This document shows positions 21,716 to 34,507 of a stretch of 64,000 bases of DNA, in pieces. The translations under genes and the position numbers were made by a program. Source of the DNA: Dermacentor variabilis. Lineage: Eukaryota > Arthropoda > Arachnida > Ixodida > Ixodidae. The notes beneath the pieces are model-generated. The model ran no database searches and was not told the origin of the DNA. It saw only the letters and a list, made by a program, of their open reading frames with translations. The DNA is taken from assembly GCF_050947875.1 (NCBI RefSeq), contig NC_134573.1, positions 33,811,615 to 33,875,614 of the forward strand. Direction: 5' to 3'. Each line of letters opens with the position of its first letter. Positions within the stretch are counted from its first letter, which is position 1.

Positions 21716-22400
21716 TGAATCCCTGTCCTGCGCCAACCGATTCCAACGCGAGTTTCCTAATTTCGCCGCGTCATGTAGTCTTCTGCTATCCTCATCTACC
21801 AACCGATTCCAACGCGAGTTTCCTAATTTCGCCGCCCCATGTAGTCTTCTGCTGTCCTCGACTACGTTTCCTTTCTCTTGGCACCCATTCTGTAACCCTG
21901 ATGGTTCACCGGTTATTTAACCTACGCATTACGTTACCTGCCCAGCTCCCCTTTTTTCTCTTAATGTCAATTAGAATAACGGTTATCCCCGTTTGCTCTC
22001 TGATCCAAACCGCTCTCTTTCTGTCTCTTAAAGTTAGCAATCTTCGTTCCATCGCTCTTTGCGCTGTCCTTAACTTGTTCTCAAGCTTCTTTGTCAGTTT
22101 CAAAGTTTCTGTTCCATACGTCCGCACCCGTAAAATGCACTGATTGTACACCTTCCTTCGCAATGATAATGGTAAGCTTGCAGTCAGGAGCTGAGAGTGT
22201 CTTCAGTATGCTCTCCAACCTAGTTTTATTCTTCTATGAATTTGCTTCTCATTATCAAGGTTCCCTGTGAGTAATTGACCCACGTAAACGCACTCCTTCG
22301 CAGACTCTAAGGCTGACTGGCGATCCTGAACTCTTGTTCCCTTGTCCTCACCAACTACATTTCGTAAATTGCGTATGACTCATAATAATGAGTCTTAAAT
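21716..22400 (-). mobile_element. RTE-like LINE 3' fragment, antisense
   Basis: The - strand translation 22163-21906 (KVYNQCILRVRTYGTETLKL ... LRTAQRAMERRLLTLRDRKR ... WIREQTG) matches the C-terminal part of the full RTE copy at 43260-43440 (KVYNSCVLPVLTYGAETWRL, TTQRAMERRM, DKKRADWVREQ). It is frameshifted and belongs to a different subfamily. Near the 3' end about 60 bp is duplicated in tandem (around 21735-21795 and 21800-21860, CAACCGATTCCAACGCGAG). Confidence 0.75.
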
Positions 22401-22995
22401 AATGTTCCTAAATAATTATGTTCCTAAATAATTAGGGACATAATGAGTGATTCTTTGCTAATTATATTTATTTTCGTTTACAATTCTCATACAAGTATTG
22501 TGTGCCTTTCCGAATAACCCAGCTGAAGCTCTAGAATTAGGTTCTCTGGAATAGAAAAATTTTCTATATTTCGTAAAATTTAAAAGTTATCCCTTCGTAT
22601 AGTACGATGCAAATTTGCGTGGGAAAACTTTTGATCCTTTATTTCTCTGCCGCTCACGCAGCAGTGTCGTCATAATTAGATCTGTTACGTTTCTCCGTTT
22701 TATGTGCTGGCATTTACATTCATATCCGCGTAATCCCTTGGGCAATCCACACTTTCTCGTATCTGCATCCGCATATTACAATTAATGTGTGCTTCTACGC
22801 ACGATTTACATAACATATGCTCAGGCAGAACTGTAGTAAAGCCGCGGTCACGTGCATGTATTGCGGATTATATGCGGGCGATACTTTCCCGTAATGTCTG
22901 CACACTAAGCAAACGTGTCAACGCTGCCAGTGGTGGCACTCTTTATTGATTCGATCACCTCTCGTCAAAAGTTGCAATGTTTTTTTTTGTTTCAG
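22401..22995. other. Intron d-e, right part: nothing recognised
   Basis: AT-rich intron with a T8 run just before the acceptor of exon e. Confidence 0.5.
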
Positions 22996-23140
22996 ACTCG
23001 CCCTTAATGACTCCGGGCGTGGTGGTGCTGAGCCTTCTGCTGCTGCCCTTGTGGTTCTTCTTGGCCTTCAAGCACGAAAACACGCGCTCCGTGCTCAAGG
23101 TCGGATGGCCGCCCATACTGGCAGCCGTGATGGTATCCAG
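22996..23140 (+). CDS. SLC41: SLC41 coding exon e (phase 1 to 2)
   Basis: Acceptor GTTTCAG, donor GTGCGT. It encodes (D)SPLMTPGVVVLSLLLLPLWF, FLAFKHENTRSVLKVGWPPI and LAAVMVSR. The hydrophobic helix followed by a charged turn and GW-x-PI matches the start of the second MgtE repeat in SLC41 (GWEPVIxAMxISS). Confidence 0.92.
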
Positions 23141-24617
23141 GTGCGTCTTCATTGCCACAAATCTTTTCTTTGTCTCGCAGTGCATTTGACGATTGGCCGC
23201 CGCCATACTGTTGCTCCGCATGTTTCGCCTGGCAGATTCGGCTAGTTGGTTGTGACAGGCGTGATGTTTCGAAGCGCGAAAAAGACAAGGAACAAAAGGC
23301 TGGGCCAGTTCGCTACGTGTATTTGACCGTCATTCGACAGAACAGCCAGCTGAGGCCAACTGCGTTAATGCCAACGGACGCATGTTTGACCTCCTGTATG
23401 CAAAACATTGCGAGAGCAGACAGATTTCCGGTATGTCGGTATATTGGTATTGGAAGCGAGGCTGCGAAAACCTCGGGACTGGTGCCCCCCCCCCCCCCTA
23501 CATTATCATTGAGCGCAAATGATTGCACTTGTAAGCATCCGCGCCAGACTGTGAAATGGTAGCCCTTGCCATACCGCACTTGCACAGCTGCTCAAATTTC
23601 TGTAAAGCAGTATATGTGATGTCCGCATCCCGACGCATTAAATTATGCGTAAGAAAGAAGCGCCAAGTTTGCATCGACCTTACGGATAGGCTGGTGGCTC
23701 GTTTGCGTTCAAAATGGCGCAGAGGTGGCATTGTGCGGCACGTGCAACCCACTCCAGCATTTTCTAGATGTCCGCAAAAAAAAAAAAAAGAAACAAAAGG
23801 AAAATCTCCACACATAAGACTTACAATGAGCGTCACTGTAACAAGTTTGCCCGTATTTAGCGACGTTAACTGTAAGTGCTCATCTCGTTCTTCCAAATTC
23901 CTTTTTTTGTCCAGTTTCAGTTTCCATATTTGCAGTTTCTTTGTCGTTGATGGAGCTGTTAAATTTCACCCGTGGTATATAAGACATTGCAACCAGCAGG
24001 CATAAACGTTTCAAAGGCAGCTTTAGAACTTATGCTAAACTTCAAGCTATTGGCAACAACACTTAGTTTGGTTGCATAGTGTTTTTTCCCTTTTCTTCTT
24101 TTATTTTATTTCAGTATTTCCTTTTATTTTTTATTTTTTTCACAAACGCCGGTTTCTGCCGCTCCTTCTATTATCTCTTTTCGAGACACGATAGGCTGGT
24201 GGTCGTCACCAGCGAAACAGGCATATAGAGGGCTGCCGTGCACGCTGTTGGCACGCCGGCTGACACACGGCCGTTGACACGTGATTGACAGATGGCCTTG
24301 TCACTGGCCTTGTGCACTGTACTCCTTTCTTCTCAATTCGACACCCTCGCTGCTAACAGCCTTCGCTCGTTGCCGCCACCACTCGCCTTACGCCCTCTCC
24401 CCTTTAGAAGAACCCCACCAAAATGTAAAAGACAAGTCCACTTGTCAAAACGTTGACCTCTGCTTTCACCTTGTTCTCGTTTTGCTCATCGTCTCTAATT
24501 TCCATCTCGCGCCTTCCGGGTGTTTTCCCTGGACCCACAGTAAAGGTAGCACAGTGCTACTTCTTGAGCTGCATTTCTCAGAGGTGGAAAGTAATGGCAC
24601 GAAAAACAATCAACATA
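23141..24617. other. Intron e-f, left part: nothing recognised
   Basis: Contains a run of 14 C (23485-23498) and a run of 13 A (about 23777-23789). Open frames on the - strand (23313-23896) show no family pattern. Confidence 0.45.
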
Positions 24618-25015
24618 GATATTTGATTAATTAACAACCTTTCGCTAATAACCTTTTAAACGAAATGCTTTAAGACACATGTTGCAATTCGAGAATTTTA
24701 GCGAGTGATTTTGAAAGTCACGTCCACTTGGCTGAAATTGTGGCCATGACGACACCTTTTTCGACATACGCGTATTCAAAGTTTGGGAGAAAATGAATCG
24801 GCATTCCAGTAATTCTTTCAGCTTAGATGCATAAAACGGTGTTTTGATAAAGAGTAAAGAGAACAACACTGCATTTTTTACCGCAAGCTTTACAGCGCTT
24901 ACCTCAAAATTGGTGCTCCTTTCGAAATTCATTCTAATGCCTTGTGATATTACTGGCTTCAGTTTGTGGATTACAATGTGTGCGATAAAGTAATTAGTTA
25001 AAAAGCTCATTGGTT
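24618..25015. mobile_element. Foldback repeat family C, copy 2
   Basis: Starts TAATTAACAACC, ends TAATTAGTTAAAAAGCTC, with an internal AATTCGAGAATTTTAGCGAG block similar to the left arm of the copy at 21096. Diverged; the arms pair poorly here. Confidence 0.5.
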
Positions 25016-26491
25016 ATTTCTTAACCCGTCAAATATGCATTTTGATTTGCAGAGAATGTAACGTTCTCATCTTGGACGAATCCATCACCATGAGTTCATT
25101 TGCGCTGAATGCCGCGTGGGATTTTTAAAATTTCGGTCACTCTAAAAGAAAGAGCAGCGGGTACGATTATCATTGATTAAACATTTGGCTTTCGCACACA
25201 TTTGAGCGTTGCAATGAAGTGAGAGCCCCAGTTCTTGCGAAAACGAATAAAAGAAGAGACAAAGCACGTTCAAAATGGAGCACACTGACGCCATTCCAAA
25301 TGAAAGTCCACCTGCTCCCGTTGTACACTCATGCCACCGTTGTTGAACGATTGCGGCGCCCTGCGATGCGCACGTGGAACAAAAACCATGTAGCAGAGTC
25401 GGGCGAAATGTGTCTTCTCACTTTCCTACGCTCACGTCCCGCCTTCCGCGACAACGCAATGCTCCTTCAGCTGTGACGTCATGAGGGAAGGCCAACTGCC
25501 CGTACTGTGCAACACGGGCAATGCCTTGCGCGTTCGCGATTGTTCCAAAGTACGATTTTCAATAGGAGAGACAGTGGCCAGTTCTCTTTCTTTTTTTATG
25601 TGCGGGGAGGGGGGGGGGGCAATTGGAAGCACACTGCAGTATGTGCCCGGTCTGCCACGCTTTGGCAACGCTACTGTATAGATGGGGCGTTCCCGTTAGG
25701 TGAGTGAAAGCCCGCAAGAAACAACTTCTAGAGAGCAGAACACTTGCAGCCTTGGTGTCACGCGGGAAAGCGTGGAATTCATAGAAAAAACATAGGAAAG
25801 CATTGCGTTTGGTCTCGCCTCTGTTATTCTCAACACGCTGTGGCGACTCAATCTGCTCAGGTCTTCTGTTGTCTATTACGTACGGGTTCCACGTGAGCGA
25901 GCATCACCCGCACGCTTCCTGTGTTGCGCGCGGAATTACCTAAGCAGCTTAAGGCGATTGACTTACTGGCATGTCATATTTACGTATCATTATACACAAC
26001 ACCGAAAAAGAAAGTTCAACTTAAACAAAAGGGATACTCAGGTGAGCTAAGGAAATATTGCCAGTGGGGAACTTGCGTTTTCAATAACTAGACATTGATG
26101 AAATTGGCGAGGATTAGCGACGAAGCTGGTCATTGACCTTTTATTTTTCCATTTGCTCATTTCATTCGCCGCAAGCTTGTCAGTCCCATCCGCAGTGCAC
26201 TGAAACAACTTCCTCTTACGCGACATGAAGTTCAAGTTGATTCACATTTTCTTGCGTGTTTGATAACAGCATTAGTGATGCTATTACATTTGGTGGTCGA
26301 ATAGTTCAGAAACTGTAAGGGGGACTACATAATACTATCAAGTATAGAGAACAACATGTCATAAAAGGGATACGTGGGCAATAAATATTAACAGAAAAGC
26401 TAGGGGAAACGGAATAGTACAAAAGTAAGAGCAAACAAATGAAACGAAAGCAGGATATATAATTCTATGACAACTTTTCTCTCACACGCAG
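25016..26491. other. Intron e-f, right part: nothing recognised
   Basis: Contains a G-rich run near 25609-25618. No exon or repeat is recognised. Confidence 0.5.
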
Positions 26492-26565
26492 CTTCGGCGG
26501 CTACATCCTGGACTTTTCTGTGGTCCGTTTCGAAGGCATCGCTCTTCACCTCTCCGCTGTAAACG
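26492..26565 (+). CDS. SLC41: SLC41 coding exon f (phase 2 to 1)
   Basis: Acceptor CACGCAG, donor GTAAGC. It encodes (S)FGGYILDFSVVRFEGIAL then HLSAVN. It corresponds to SS-x-GG-x-IL-D ... GMAVF-x-PVING in other SLC41 proteins. It is a small exon followed by the 26-kb intron. The family's PVING is AVNAV across the junction here. Confidence 0.9.
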
Positions 26566-27079
26566 GTAAGCGGGACTCGTCCATAGTGTGCTACTTCCAA
26601 TCGATTAAGCTCGTAGGCGCGTTTGTTTAATGCGCCTAGCAAAGTTGTCGCGGAACATGTGCACTGCGTTGCCCTTCGATCAACACTTCAATATCTTTGA
26701 TGCTTCAAAGGCAGCTCTTCTCCAGCGAGCGGCGAAAAAAAAAAAAACACCATGGTTTGTCTTCTAACGGGACAGGCTAAGTGCGAACGCCATAAGTCAC
26801 AGGCCTGAACTTGCAGCATTGTTTTTTTAAGTCCCGCGATAGCACGCATTGACAATGGCTAACCAGCGCCGGTCAAAAGGTCCTACAGATTGTGCAACTG
26901 AAACACACTGCTGTGGCCCCTTCCGGTATAGAGGTGCCACGACAGTGCCATTGCATTTTGAATGGTAAAATAGTCCTGTATCGGCGTCTGCTTTAGCTCG
27001 ACGGGCAGCCAAGCCGCACCCGATGCGAGCAACGCATGCGCTCCTGCACGCCGGTGCTCAGTCAGGTCAGAAGCTGGAC
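26566..27079. other. Start of the 26-kb intron: nothing recognised
   Basis: Contains an A12-A13 run near 26738. No other feature. Confidence 0.5.
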
Positions 27080-27285
27080 ATGGAAAAATTTATTCTCGGT
27101 TTATACGGGCCCCAGCCACGATCTTATCCTGGGCACGCTGTAGCAGGGGGCTCCGGATCAATTTTCGCCGCCCGAGCTTCATTACGGCGCACGCCCCCTT
27201 CGGAATGCGCCCGGGTTCGAACCCGCAACCTCCAGCTCGGCGGTGCAGCGCCGTAGCCACTGGGTATACCACCATGGGTGGAGCT
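27080..27285 (-). mobile_element. Second tRNA-derived SINE family
   Basis: On the - strand the head carries an A-box-like TGGTATACCCAGTGGCTACG and a perfect B box GGTTCGAACCC, followed by about 130 bp of unrelated body ending in an AT-rich AATAAATTTTTCC tail. The body differs from Ruka. A single copy in this window; no clear target duplication. Confidence 0.7.
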
Positions 27286-28236
27286 GGTCTGATGTTGTCC
27301 TAAAATGGGCGGTGAATTTGCTGTCGCCAAATCGCTGCATGTGCTACCGCAAACTCTCGCTGGCTAAATTGTGTGGCTGTCGGCGCTGCACTTCGTACGC
27401 GATGTTTTAACCGTCGTTGACTAAAGGAATTAACGAGAGCGATGGCGCCTGCAGTGGCATCGACATTGATGCTTGCGAAACAGCGCACGGGAGTGACATT
27501 GCTTTGTAACTCGGGACCTTTCAGAGCTCAGGAATCGTGACACAGCTCCGCCGTCTGCGTTTTGTCTGTTGACGGGACATTGAGGCGTGTAATGTAGCCG
27601 TCGTACAGCGAAGTACGCTATAGAACTTTCAATTCTAGGAATGACATGTTATCTGTGACGTGTTTTAATTCTTTCCTTGTTTCGAATTCCGTGCTCTGAA
27701 AGTTTTTGCGATCTAGATAGAGACTTCAACACGCTTGTCTACAGCACGGAAGCGCTGTTTAGCGGCTCTGCGTTAGCGATGTCTAGATAGAGGAAAAGAG
27801 ACAGCGGATGTGTCTTTAAGTGCAGCCCAAAATATTTAAAGTTTTCTACAGCCTGAGTTAGACGATAGGGTAGTGTTTTCATGGAATTACGTTGGGCCTT
27901 GGTTTTTGGTTGGCATTGGTTGGCATTGGTTTTTCGACGTTTCACGTTAAGGTGCGTCCGGCATAAGCGCGGTGAACAGCTATGCTTCCCTTGTGCCAGC
28001 GCTTGTTGTGTGTGTGTGTTGTGGTGCAGTGTGCCCGAGTCGGTGGCGCAACCCGCACTCTGCGGCCTAGTCATCACTGCTGCATCAAACTGCCGTATAT
28101 GCTTCTATAGCGCTGACGTGCGCGTTGACAGCAATTAAAATGTATTCCATTCGGTGCCACTTGACACGGTAGTATAGCAGCGCGTGCTCTTCGCGTATGG
28201 ACCAATGATGCAATTACGCCCCGCTACCTTTTCACA
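27286..28236. other. Intron f-g: nothing recognised
   Basis: Short duplicated GGTTGGCATT (about 27909-27928) only. Confidence 0.45.
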
Positions 28237-29333
28237 TAAAGGGCCCCTCACCAGGCCTGGCCAATTTGAGTTGACAAGCGCAGAGCACACATTGCATGAT
28301 AACGATCGTGCCTGCTATGTATTACATCGCTACGCGCCGCGGAAAGACCGGAAATTAAAAAAAAAGATTATGGGGTTTTACGTGCCAAAACCACTTTCTG
28401 ATTATGAGGCACGCCGTAGTGGAGGACTCAGGAAATTTCGACCACCTGGGGTTCTTTAACGTGCACCTAAATCTAAGCCCACGGGTACCGGAAATTTCAA
28501 ACCGAACGCCGTTTTTCCTTGTCGCGGCCGCCGTGCTCCAAGCCGGAGGATGACGTACTCGCATCCCTGCGCCTACGTGCTCGAGTTCGCAGTGTGACGT
28601 CGCTCGTGGTGACACGTGACTTCGAGAATTTAGGTACCATCTGTTAGTTGTCTGATCTGTTGCTTGAAGTGACGAATTGAATTTTAGAGAAATAATAAAA
28701 CAAACAAATCCAATGTCTGCGTGTTGTTACATCTCTCTTGCACCGAAGCAAGAGAAGTGTACTTCCTCTTCTTCTGCTTGTTCCCACGGTCGTGCGGTCG
28801 CGTGCACAGGTACCGAAACTGACATTTCCTACCGTGTTCCAGCGCCCCCGCGATCATGCTCTGCGATCCGCTCGTTCTGCTTCAGTATTTGTGCAGCACT
28901 GAATTATACCGCTAGTCATGCTTTCATTTGCACAGCGCGCAATGTCGTGCGCTGCGCGAAACGATAAAAACTCGTGCGCAACGCCGCCAGCAAAAGCGCG
29001 CATCGCCGAAAAAAAAAAAAGGACCTAGGCGAAAAAAAAAGAAAGTAGAGGCGTATGACGTATGTGTCACGCGATCCTCGATATCCGGCATGGGAGAACG
29101 CAGGGAAGTAATTTGGCTTGCGAAGGCTAGACGGCGCGACTCGAGTGCCAATCTCGCTATGCAGTGGAGCCCGCCTGCTGAAGTCATGGGTTCGCGGCAC
29201 TGAAATATTTCTATCTCAGCTATTAATGAGCAGACTTGAAAAATTCTTGTGGCAGAACGCCCCCTAGAGGACAGGTAACAACTTCTAGCGTATAACGAAA
29301 ATTTTCTTTTGAGCGTGGTGAGGGGCCCTTTAA
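28237..29333 (+). mobile_element. MITE family A, near-complete copy
   Basis: The 5' end AAAGGGCCCCTCACCAGG and the 3' end GGTGAGGGGCCCTTTAA form short inverted termini. The body matches 3941-4600 and 5440-5580, and the last 250 bp match 51490-51740. It carries a later Ruka insertion (28357-28486). Without that it is about 0.97 kb. No transposase; superfamily not determined. Confidence 0.75.
28357..28486 (-). mobile_element. 5'-truncated Ruka SINE nested in MITE A
   Basis: The inverted 3' body of Ruka (TTTTACGTGCCAAAACCACT, GGGGTTCTTTAACGTGCACC) is bounded by ACCGGAAATT on both sides (28347-28356 and 28487-28496). The head with A and B boxes is missing, as after incomplete target-primed reverse transcription. 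Confidence 0.88.
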
Positions 29334-29845
29334 GTTACGGCGTCGTATGAGACGTGGGAACTCTGCATACGTTTAAAAGCGTTCTCGGCCGTCTCAGTAA
29401 ATAGGCACTTCTACTTTTATGCTATTTCGTCTACTTAAGGTAGTCAATGCTGTGCAGATGGGCAATAACTACAGACAATGCAGACAATGCAGACAATGTA
29501 CAGACAATGCTGTAGAGAAGTTCTGCGTGAACATGGCAGGGAGTATCAGACTCAAGGTTCTGCGGAAACGTCACAAAGAATAGACTTTCAGTACAAGAGT
29601 GCGATGGTAGTCAGTGCCAACGCGGCTGATGGCTTGAATGTCTAACGAGACATGCAGTGGCTGTTTGTGTACAATAAGGGCTCTATAACGTAAAACCATT
29701 CCAATATGTTTTTATTCTAATGTCCTGACGTCAAATTTGCGTAACCGCCGACGCAAGCATCGGGCGGTCACCCGCAGGCTTGTTTCAAGAGATCAATCGA
29801 AGGCTCTCCTCGTTCATAGGAGGTCACATTTGTTTGCTTGAAAAA
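29334..29845. other. Intron f-g: nothing recognised
   Basis: Contains a short CAGACAATG repeat (29474-29515, about four units). Otherwise unassigned. Confidence 0.5.
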
Positions 29846-29940
29846 CGAATAACATTGCGTACACTCAGCGTCATGATGACCCAGTCATGATGACCAGGAA
29901 GTCGAAAGCTTCTATGAAGACGTGGAATCGGCGATGGGCA
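29846..29940 (+). mobile_element. RTE LINE, left piece (endonuclease region)
   Basis: EVESFYEDVESAMG is encoded by the last 41 bp or so. It continues without loss at 41302 (RVKTKYTILMGDFNAKVG) once the intervening 11.36 kb is removed, with CA as the duplicated dinucleotide. Upstream of about 29846 the LINE is truncated. Confidence 0.8.
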
Positions 29941-29949
29941 CACACTAAG

Positions 29950-30360
29950 AAAAAAAGGAGTACCTCTTACTCTTTTCAGAGAGTCTGGACTCGCCACGTA
30001 TACGACACACTTTGTGGGAGACACGCGAACTCCCTTTCGGAAGAGGTTCCCGAGACTATCTGTGCTCGATACAAGGTGGTTACGTGACTCCACACCCAAT
30101 AGTCACGCATACTCTCCTGTAGTAGTCTCCTAACCCTCTCAAAAGCGTTACACGACTAGTGCTGAGGGAGTCCGTTAACTACTCTGCATGAGTCAGACGA
30201 CTCAAGATAAGGGGTCACATGACCACTGCTGAAGGATTTGGGTAACTATTCTTGATGAGTCTGATGACTCCAGCAGTGTGTGTCAAGTTACCCTTAGTGT
30301 GTGGTGCAGGACTCTTGCAGATAGAGTAAAATAACTAATCCATGTAAGTCGTTTGACTCT
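29950..30360. repeat. Subterminal GAGTC/GACTC-rich zone, left
   Basis: Repeated GAGTC, GACTC and ACTCTC words in both orientations over about 400 bp, mirrored at the other end. Such arrays are typical subterminal transposase-binding zones; function here is inferred. Confidence 0.6.
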
Positions 30361-31051
30361 CGGATGGCAGTCTCGAGCCGCTTTTCAAAATGTGTCACCA
30401 ACTTTTGCTGTAAGTACACACAACTACGGCTAGTTCTCAAGATTACTGTAAAAAGACAACATATAAGAATGCATAGCAAACTTGCCAAAAAGGACATGGC
30501 AGGTTAGCAACAAAAAGTTAACATTTCATCACCCTTTGTCGTCTTCTGGAAAATTCAAATGTATTAGTCAGCACAGAATCACCATGAAAGCAAGACAGTT
30601 CTCATTACTATTAAACTGGAATCAATAGCCAACCATGCAAAACAGTCTTAAATAAACATCCAATATGTAATGTTGCCTGCAGGTGCATATGCATGACACT
30701 GCAATGCAACTCAGAACCATAATGAGACCCCAAAATATTATGTAACTCGTGTAGAAGTTTAATTCAGCACTGCACAAGTCTGTAATGTCAAAAATTTATA
30801 AGTTAAACCTATTTCACTGTTCTTCCAGACGTGTTATTATTTAGAACTTACGATTTAACACTTTAAGCAAGTAAGCTACACATAACAAATGAAAAAGGCT
30901 GCACTTATGTACAAAGGAGACCCAGATAATCAAGTGCGATAAAAACAATATTCCAACTTAGATTACATAATCTATGCATTATACTATGCTTGCTGAAAAC
31001 AACTGGTTGGCAATTGATAATCCAATCTAACAGTAAAAACAGCTGTCTTAC

Positions 31052-31118
31052 CTTATGGTACTCTTGTTGGCACTTTTCCCCCACAACTTGTGCATGTCAG
31101 CGTCAGTGGAAAATTGAT
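31052..31118 (-). other. Antisense exon-like block E (67 nt)
   Basis: On the - strand TATTTTTCAG precedes and GTAAGACAG follows a 67-nt block. Both borders fit the splice consensus well. How it joins the exons further upstream is not clear, and the block gives only a short reading frame. It could be part of a non-coding 3' region. Confidence 0.35.
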
Positions 31119-34100
31119 CTGAAAAATACCACATTAAAAATTTGTGCATCAATTTTATTCTGTCATACAACGTGCAACAATGTATAAAAGCTTCACAACA
31201 GATAATATTACAAAAATAAATACAGCAACATTTATACTAATTGTTTATGTTGACAAACATACTTTTCCAAGACGAAGAATAATAGCTGACACAGACAATT
31301 TCACAGATTGCAATAACCACTAATACAAAACTTGCCATAATGCAAACACGCTGAGAAAATATGTAGCACAGGTAGCTGTAGTTTGTTACGGCAAAGATAG
31401 CAACATAGCAAACAAACTATACCCAGCTGTATGCACGCAGCTGTAACAATACACATGGTGCACCAAGATCCAAAAGAGACAAAGAGGAAGATGTGAGGAA
31501 GGCTTTTTTGTACTCATCACAAGTTATCCTGTAAGAGCAGATTATGCACTGCCTGTAATCTACCCTCAGCACATACGTAAATAAGTTACATTAGGTGCTA
31601 CATTTACAAATCACACATATGATGTTCTTGTGATTGTCCTTATTCCAATTTTTAACTTGGAAAGCATGCCTGAGTTACGTAATGCCTCCCAACGGCTTGG
31701 CATATATACAGAAAGAAGTGTTTCTATAAACACTGGAGGCCATGGAAGGATGACTGACACATACCTCTTTTAATTGATTTGTCTTTGTCTTTGATTATCT
31801 ACCACAGTAGTCTTTTGTAGAGTGAAACACATCCAGATAATACACTGTGGGCAACAAAGTGTGAATACCTGTTCTTGATTTCTACCTTTCTCTGGTGTCC
31901 CGCTAAGGTAAGATTGGTGCAAAAAATTGTCTTCCCAATGTATGCGTTCCCACAAAACAAAACAGGAGCAGATGATAAGCCACATTAATGGTGCACGAAA
32001 TAAAACATCTGTTCTTGACTTACCACTGCCATTCCAATCTGGTGAGATTTTCTGCTTTGTTGTGTACTCTAGCACAGGTGCTACGCAGTTCACTTGGTGC
32101 CCAAAGCAACTCTCACACTATAGCAGGATGTCAATTTTGTTTTTCAAATTCTAAGCGAAACTCTGGTTATGGGGGACAATTGCAAACTTATAGTTTTGCT
32201 TTGTATCTTCATTATGTTGTAGAGCAGGGTAGAAAGCAAGAACAGATATCTAAAATTTGGGTTCCCACTGTGCATTGCATGGATATGTTTCAATGAATGA
32301 TAAAACTATTTGGTAGATAAACATATGAAAGATAAGAGAATTAAGCTCGAAGTCTACCATATCATTAACTGGGAATATTATGTGTAATTGAAATTTTGCG
32401 ATTCCCAGTGAAGAAACAGTTTTGACAATATGTGCCAAGGCAACTAAGTCACTCATGCTCACAAAGGAAACAAAAACAAGCAAGATTACAAGAAGTTCAA
32501 ACTTGCAACCTGAGGTGAGACACCTCACATGACTGATTTATGTATTTACTGAGCATAAATTACATCTGGCGCATAATCTGCTTGTACAAGATGACAAACA
32601 ATGAGTTACTCTTGCTTTCTCTCTGGGGCATTTGGTTCTTCTGAACACATGCACATTGTGTGGCACAGCTGTGTGGATGTAGCTGGGCACAGCTGTTATT
32701 CAGCATCAATCTGTTTTTATGGTCCTGTACTATTATTGTAATTTATAATTAGCAAATAGCCTAACTATTGCGTTGATCAGCTCCATTTTAAACAAAACAT
32801 ACTGACAGATTTCCGTTTATCGCTAACAAAGAGATGGGTACATCATTTCAGATTTTAAGAAACAGCTGTGGAACAGAACAAATGCTGAAGACAGAAAATC
32901 TACAGACCAATACTTTTTATTAAATGCCATGTACTAGCCCTTTCTGCAATGAATACCATTATTAGCAAAAATTGTAGACTGCAAAAATAATTGGGAAATA
33001 TTCACAAGAAAGTGCGCATAAAAATATTTTGCCACTATGTAGGACATAACTAAGAAACACCAGCTATACAAAAGCCAATGACAATTCAAATCTACATAAA
33101 ACTCCCTATGAATGGCAGTATATTCAAACCTCTAGTACAAATTAAAAAAAGTTGTTTCGAGAAGCACTTCCCCTTAATAAGTGGGTGTTAGTGTTTCTAC
33201 AAAGGGGTTAGAAAATGCCTTCCGGCATACCATAGGGAGTTTTATAGATAGCACATGCACGAATCTGCCTAGAAAGCCCCACGCCCTGCTTGTATTCCTT
33301 AGTCATTTTTCTGCATTCTGTTGTATGTCACCGTTTGGATCCCTTAACACTGAGTGCGCAAAACCAAAAAACAGCCTATTAATACACTGAATTTTTAGCC
33401 TGTAAAGGGGTTGTGTGGCAATGGGGGCAGCCAACTCTAGTGTGAGAACAAACAAATATTTGTTCTCGCGTTAGTGAAACCAGTCAAAATATAATCTCAC
33501 AAATTTGGAAATGAATGCACAAAGAACCTTGCTAATTGTCACATTATTGTCCCGAACAAGATCTTTTGGTGTTTACAATTCCTAGTTTAATTCACTTTCC
33601 TCTAGTAAATGGGCTCTGACCTAGAATACTCAGTGTAGGAGACTAACCAAGACCTGGAAGCCAATGTTTAAATCTGAAATAAAGACATTCATCCCCCGAC
33701 CACATGGCACTGCTTCGTCATCAGAAGAAGCATGCATCCATGGACATATAGTCTGTAAAATTATTTATACATGATCTGTAGCGTTAATCTTGCATTAACA
33801 AATTCTGAAAATTAAGAAATACATCTGCTATGCAAAGCACTGCTGTAAACCTGTGTGTTTGAAAAATGCAATATTCAAAAGGTGTAATACAACCAATGTG
33901 TGCATGAAACCTATGCTGCCTTTGACATTCGTCAGTGTGGAAAATAAGCACTGAGAAATGCCAAGGGTATCACGGCTTTTATGTCTCAAACCTTGTATGT
34001 GAGTACCACTGGTATATTTGCAGTGAAAAAAAGTCACATTATTACCAGACATATGAGGGGAACCCATGTTTCTCTAGTTTAATATTTTCTTTCTTGTGCT

Positions 34101-34507
34101 CTTATATCCTTGAGTTTTTCAAAAATAACGGGTGCTTGAAATAAGTACTCTATATTGCTCTTAAATTTATCCTGCACCAGAGCCCGTGTTATGTTAAATT
34201 TCTTGAACACATTGCAGTGCTGTAGGTTATCAAAGGAAGAAAAAATACCGTAAGTTTTCAGTTTAGCCTTATGTACAACAAGAATTAAGAACCTATCAAT
34301 TACATCCACAAGTACAAAAGAACTATGAGAAACGGGGCATAAAGAAAGGTATACATTATAATAGCAGGAGTTGATGGTGAGAACTCTACGAGAAAGGAAC
34401 TATTAAAAACTAGGTACTAAAGAAACATGAATTATAATAATAGAAATATTTGCAAAGAATTTGAAGAGACAAATAGAATGTCTGTTCAAATCACTCCACC
34501 CCAACAT
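31119..34507. other. AT-rich interior, no gene recognised
   Basis: Low-GC sequence. A weak inverted repeat pairs 31810-31920 with 32215-32300 (shared GTAGAAA/AAGCAAGAACAG and CACTGTGCATT-like words). Open frames such as 31770-32093 on - overlap that repeat and have no known motif. Confidence 0.5.
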
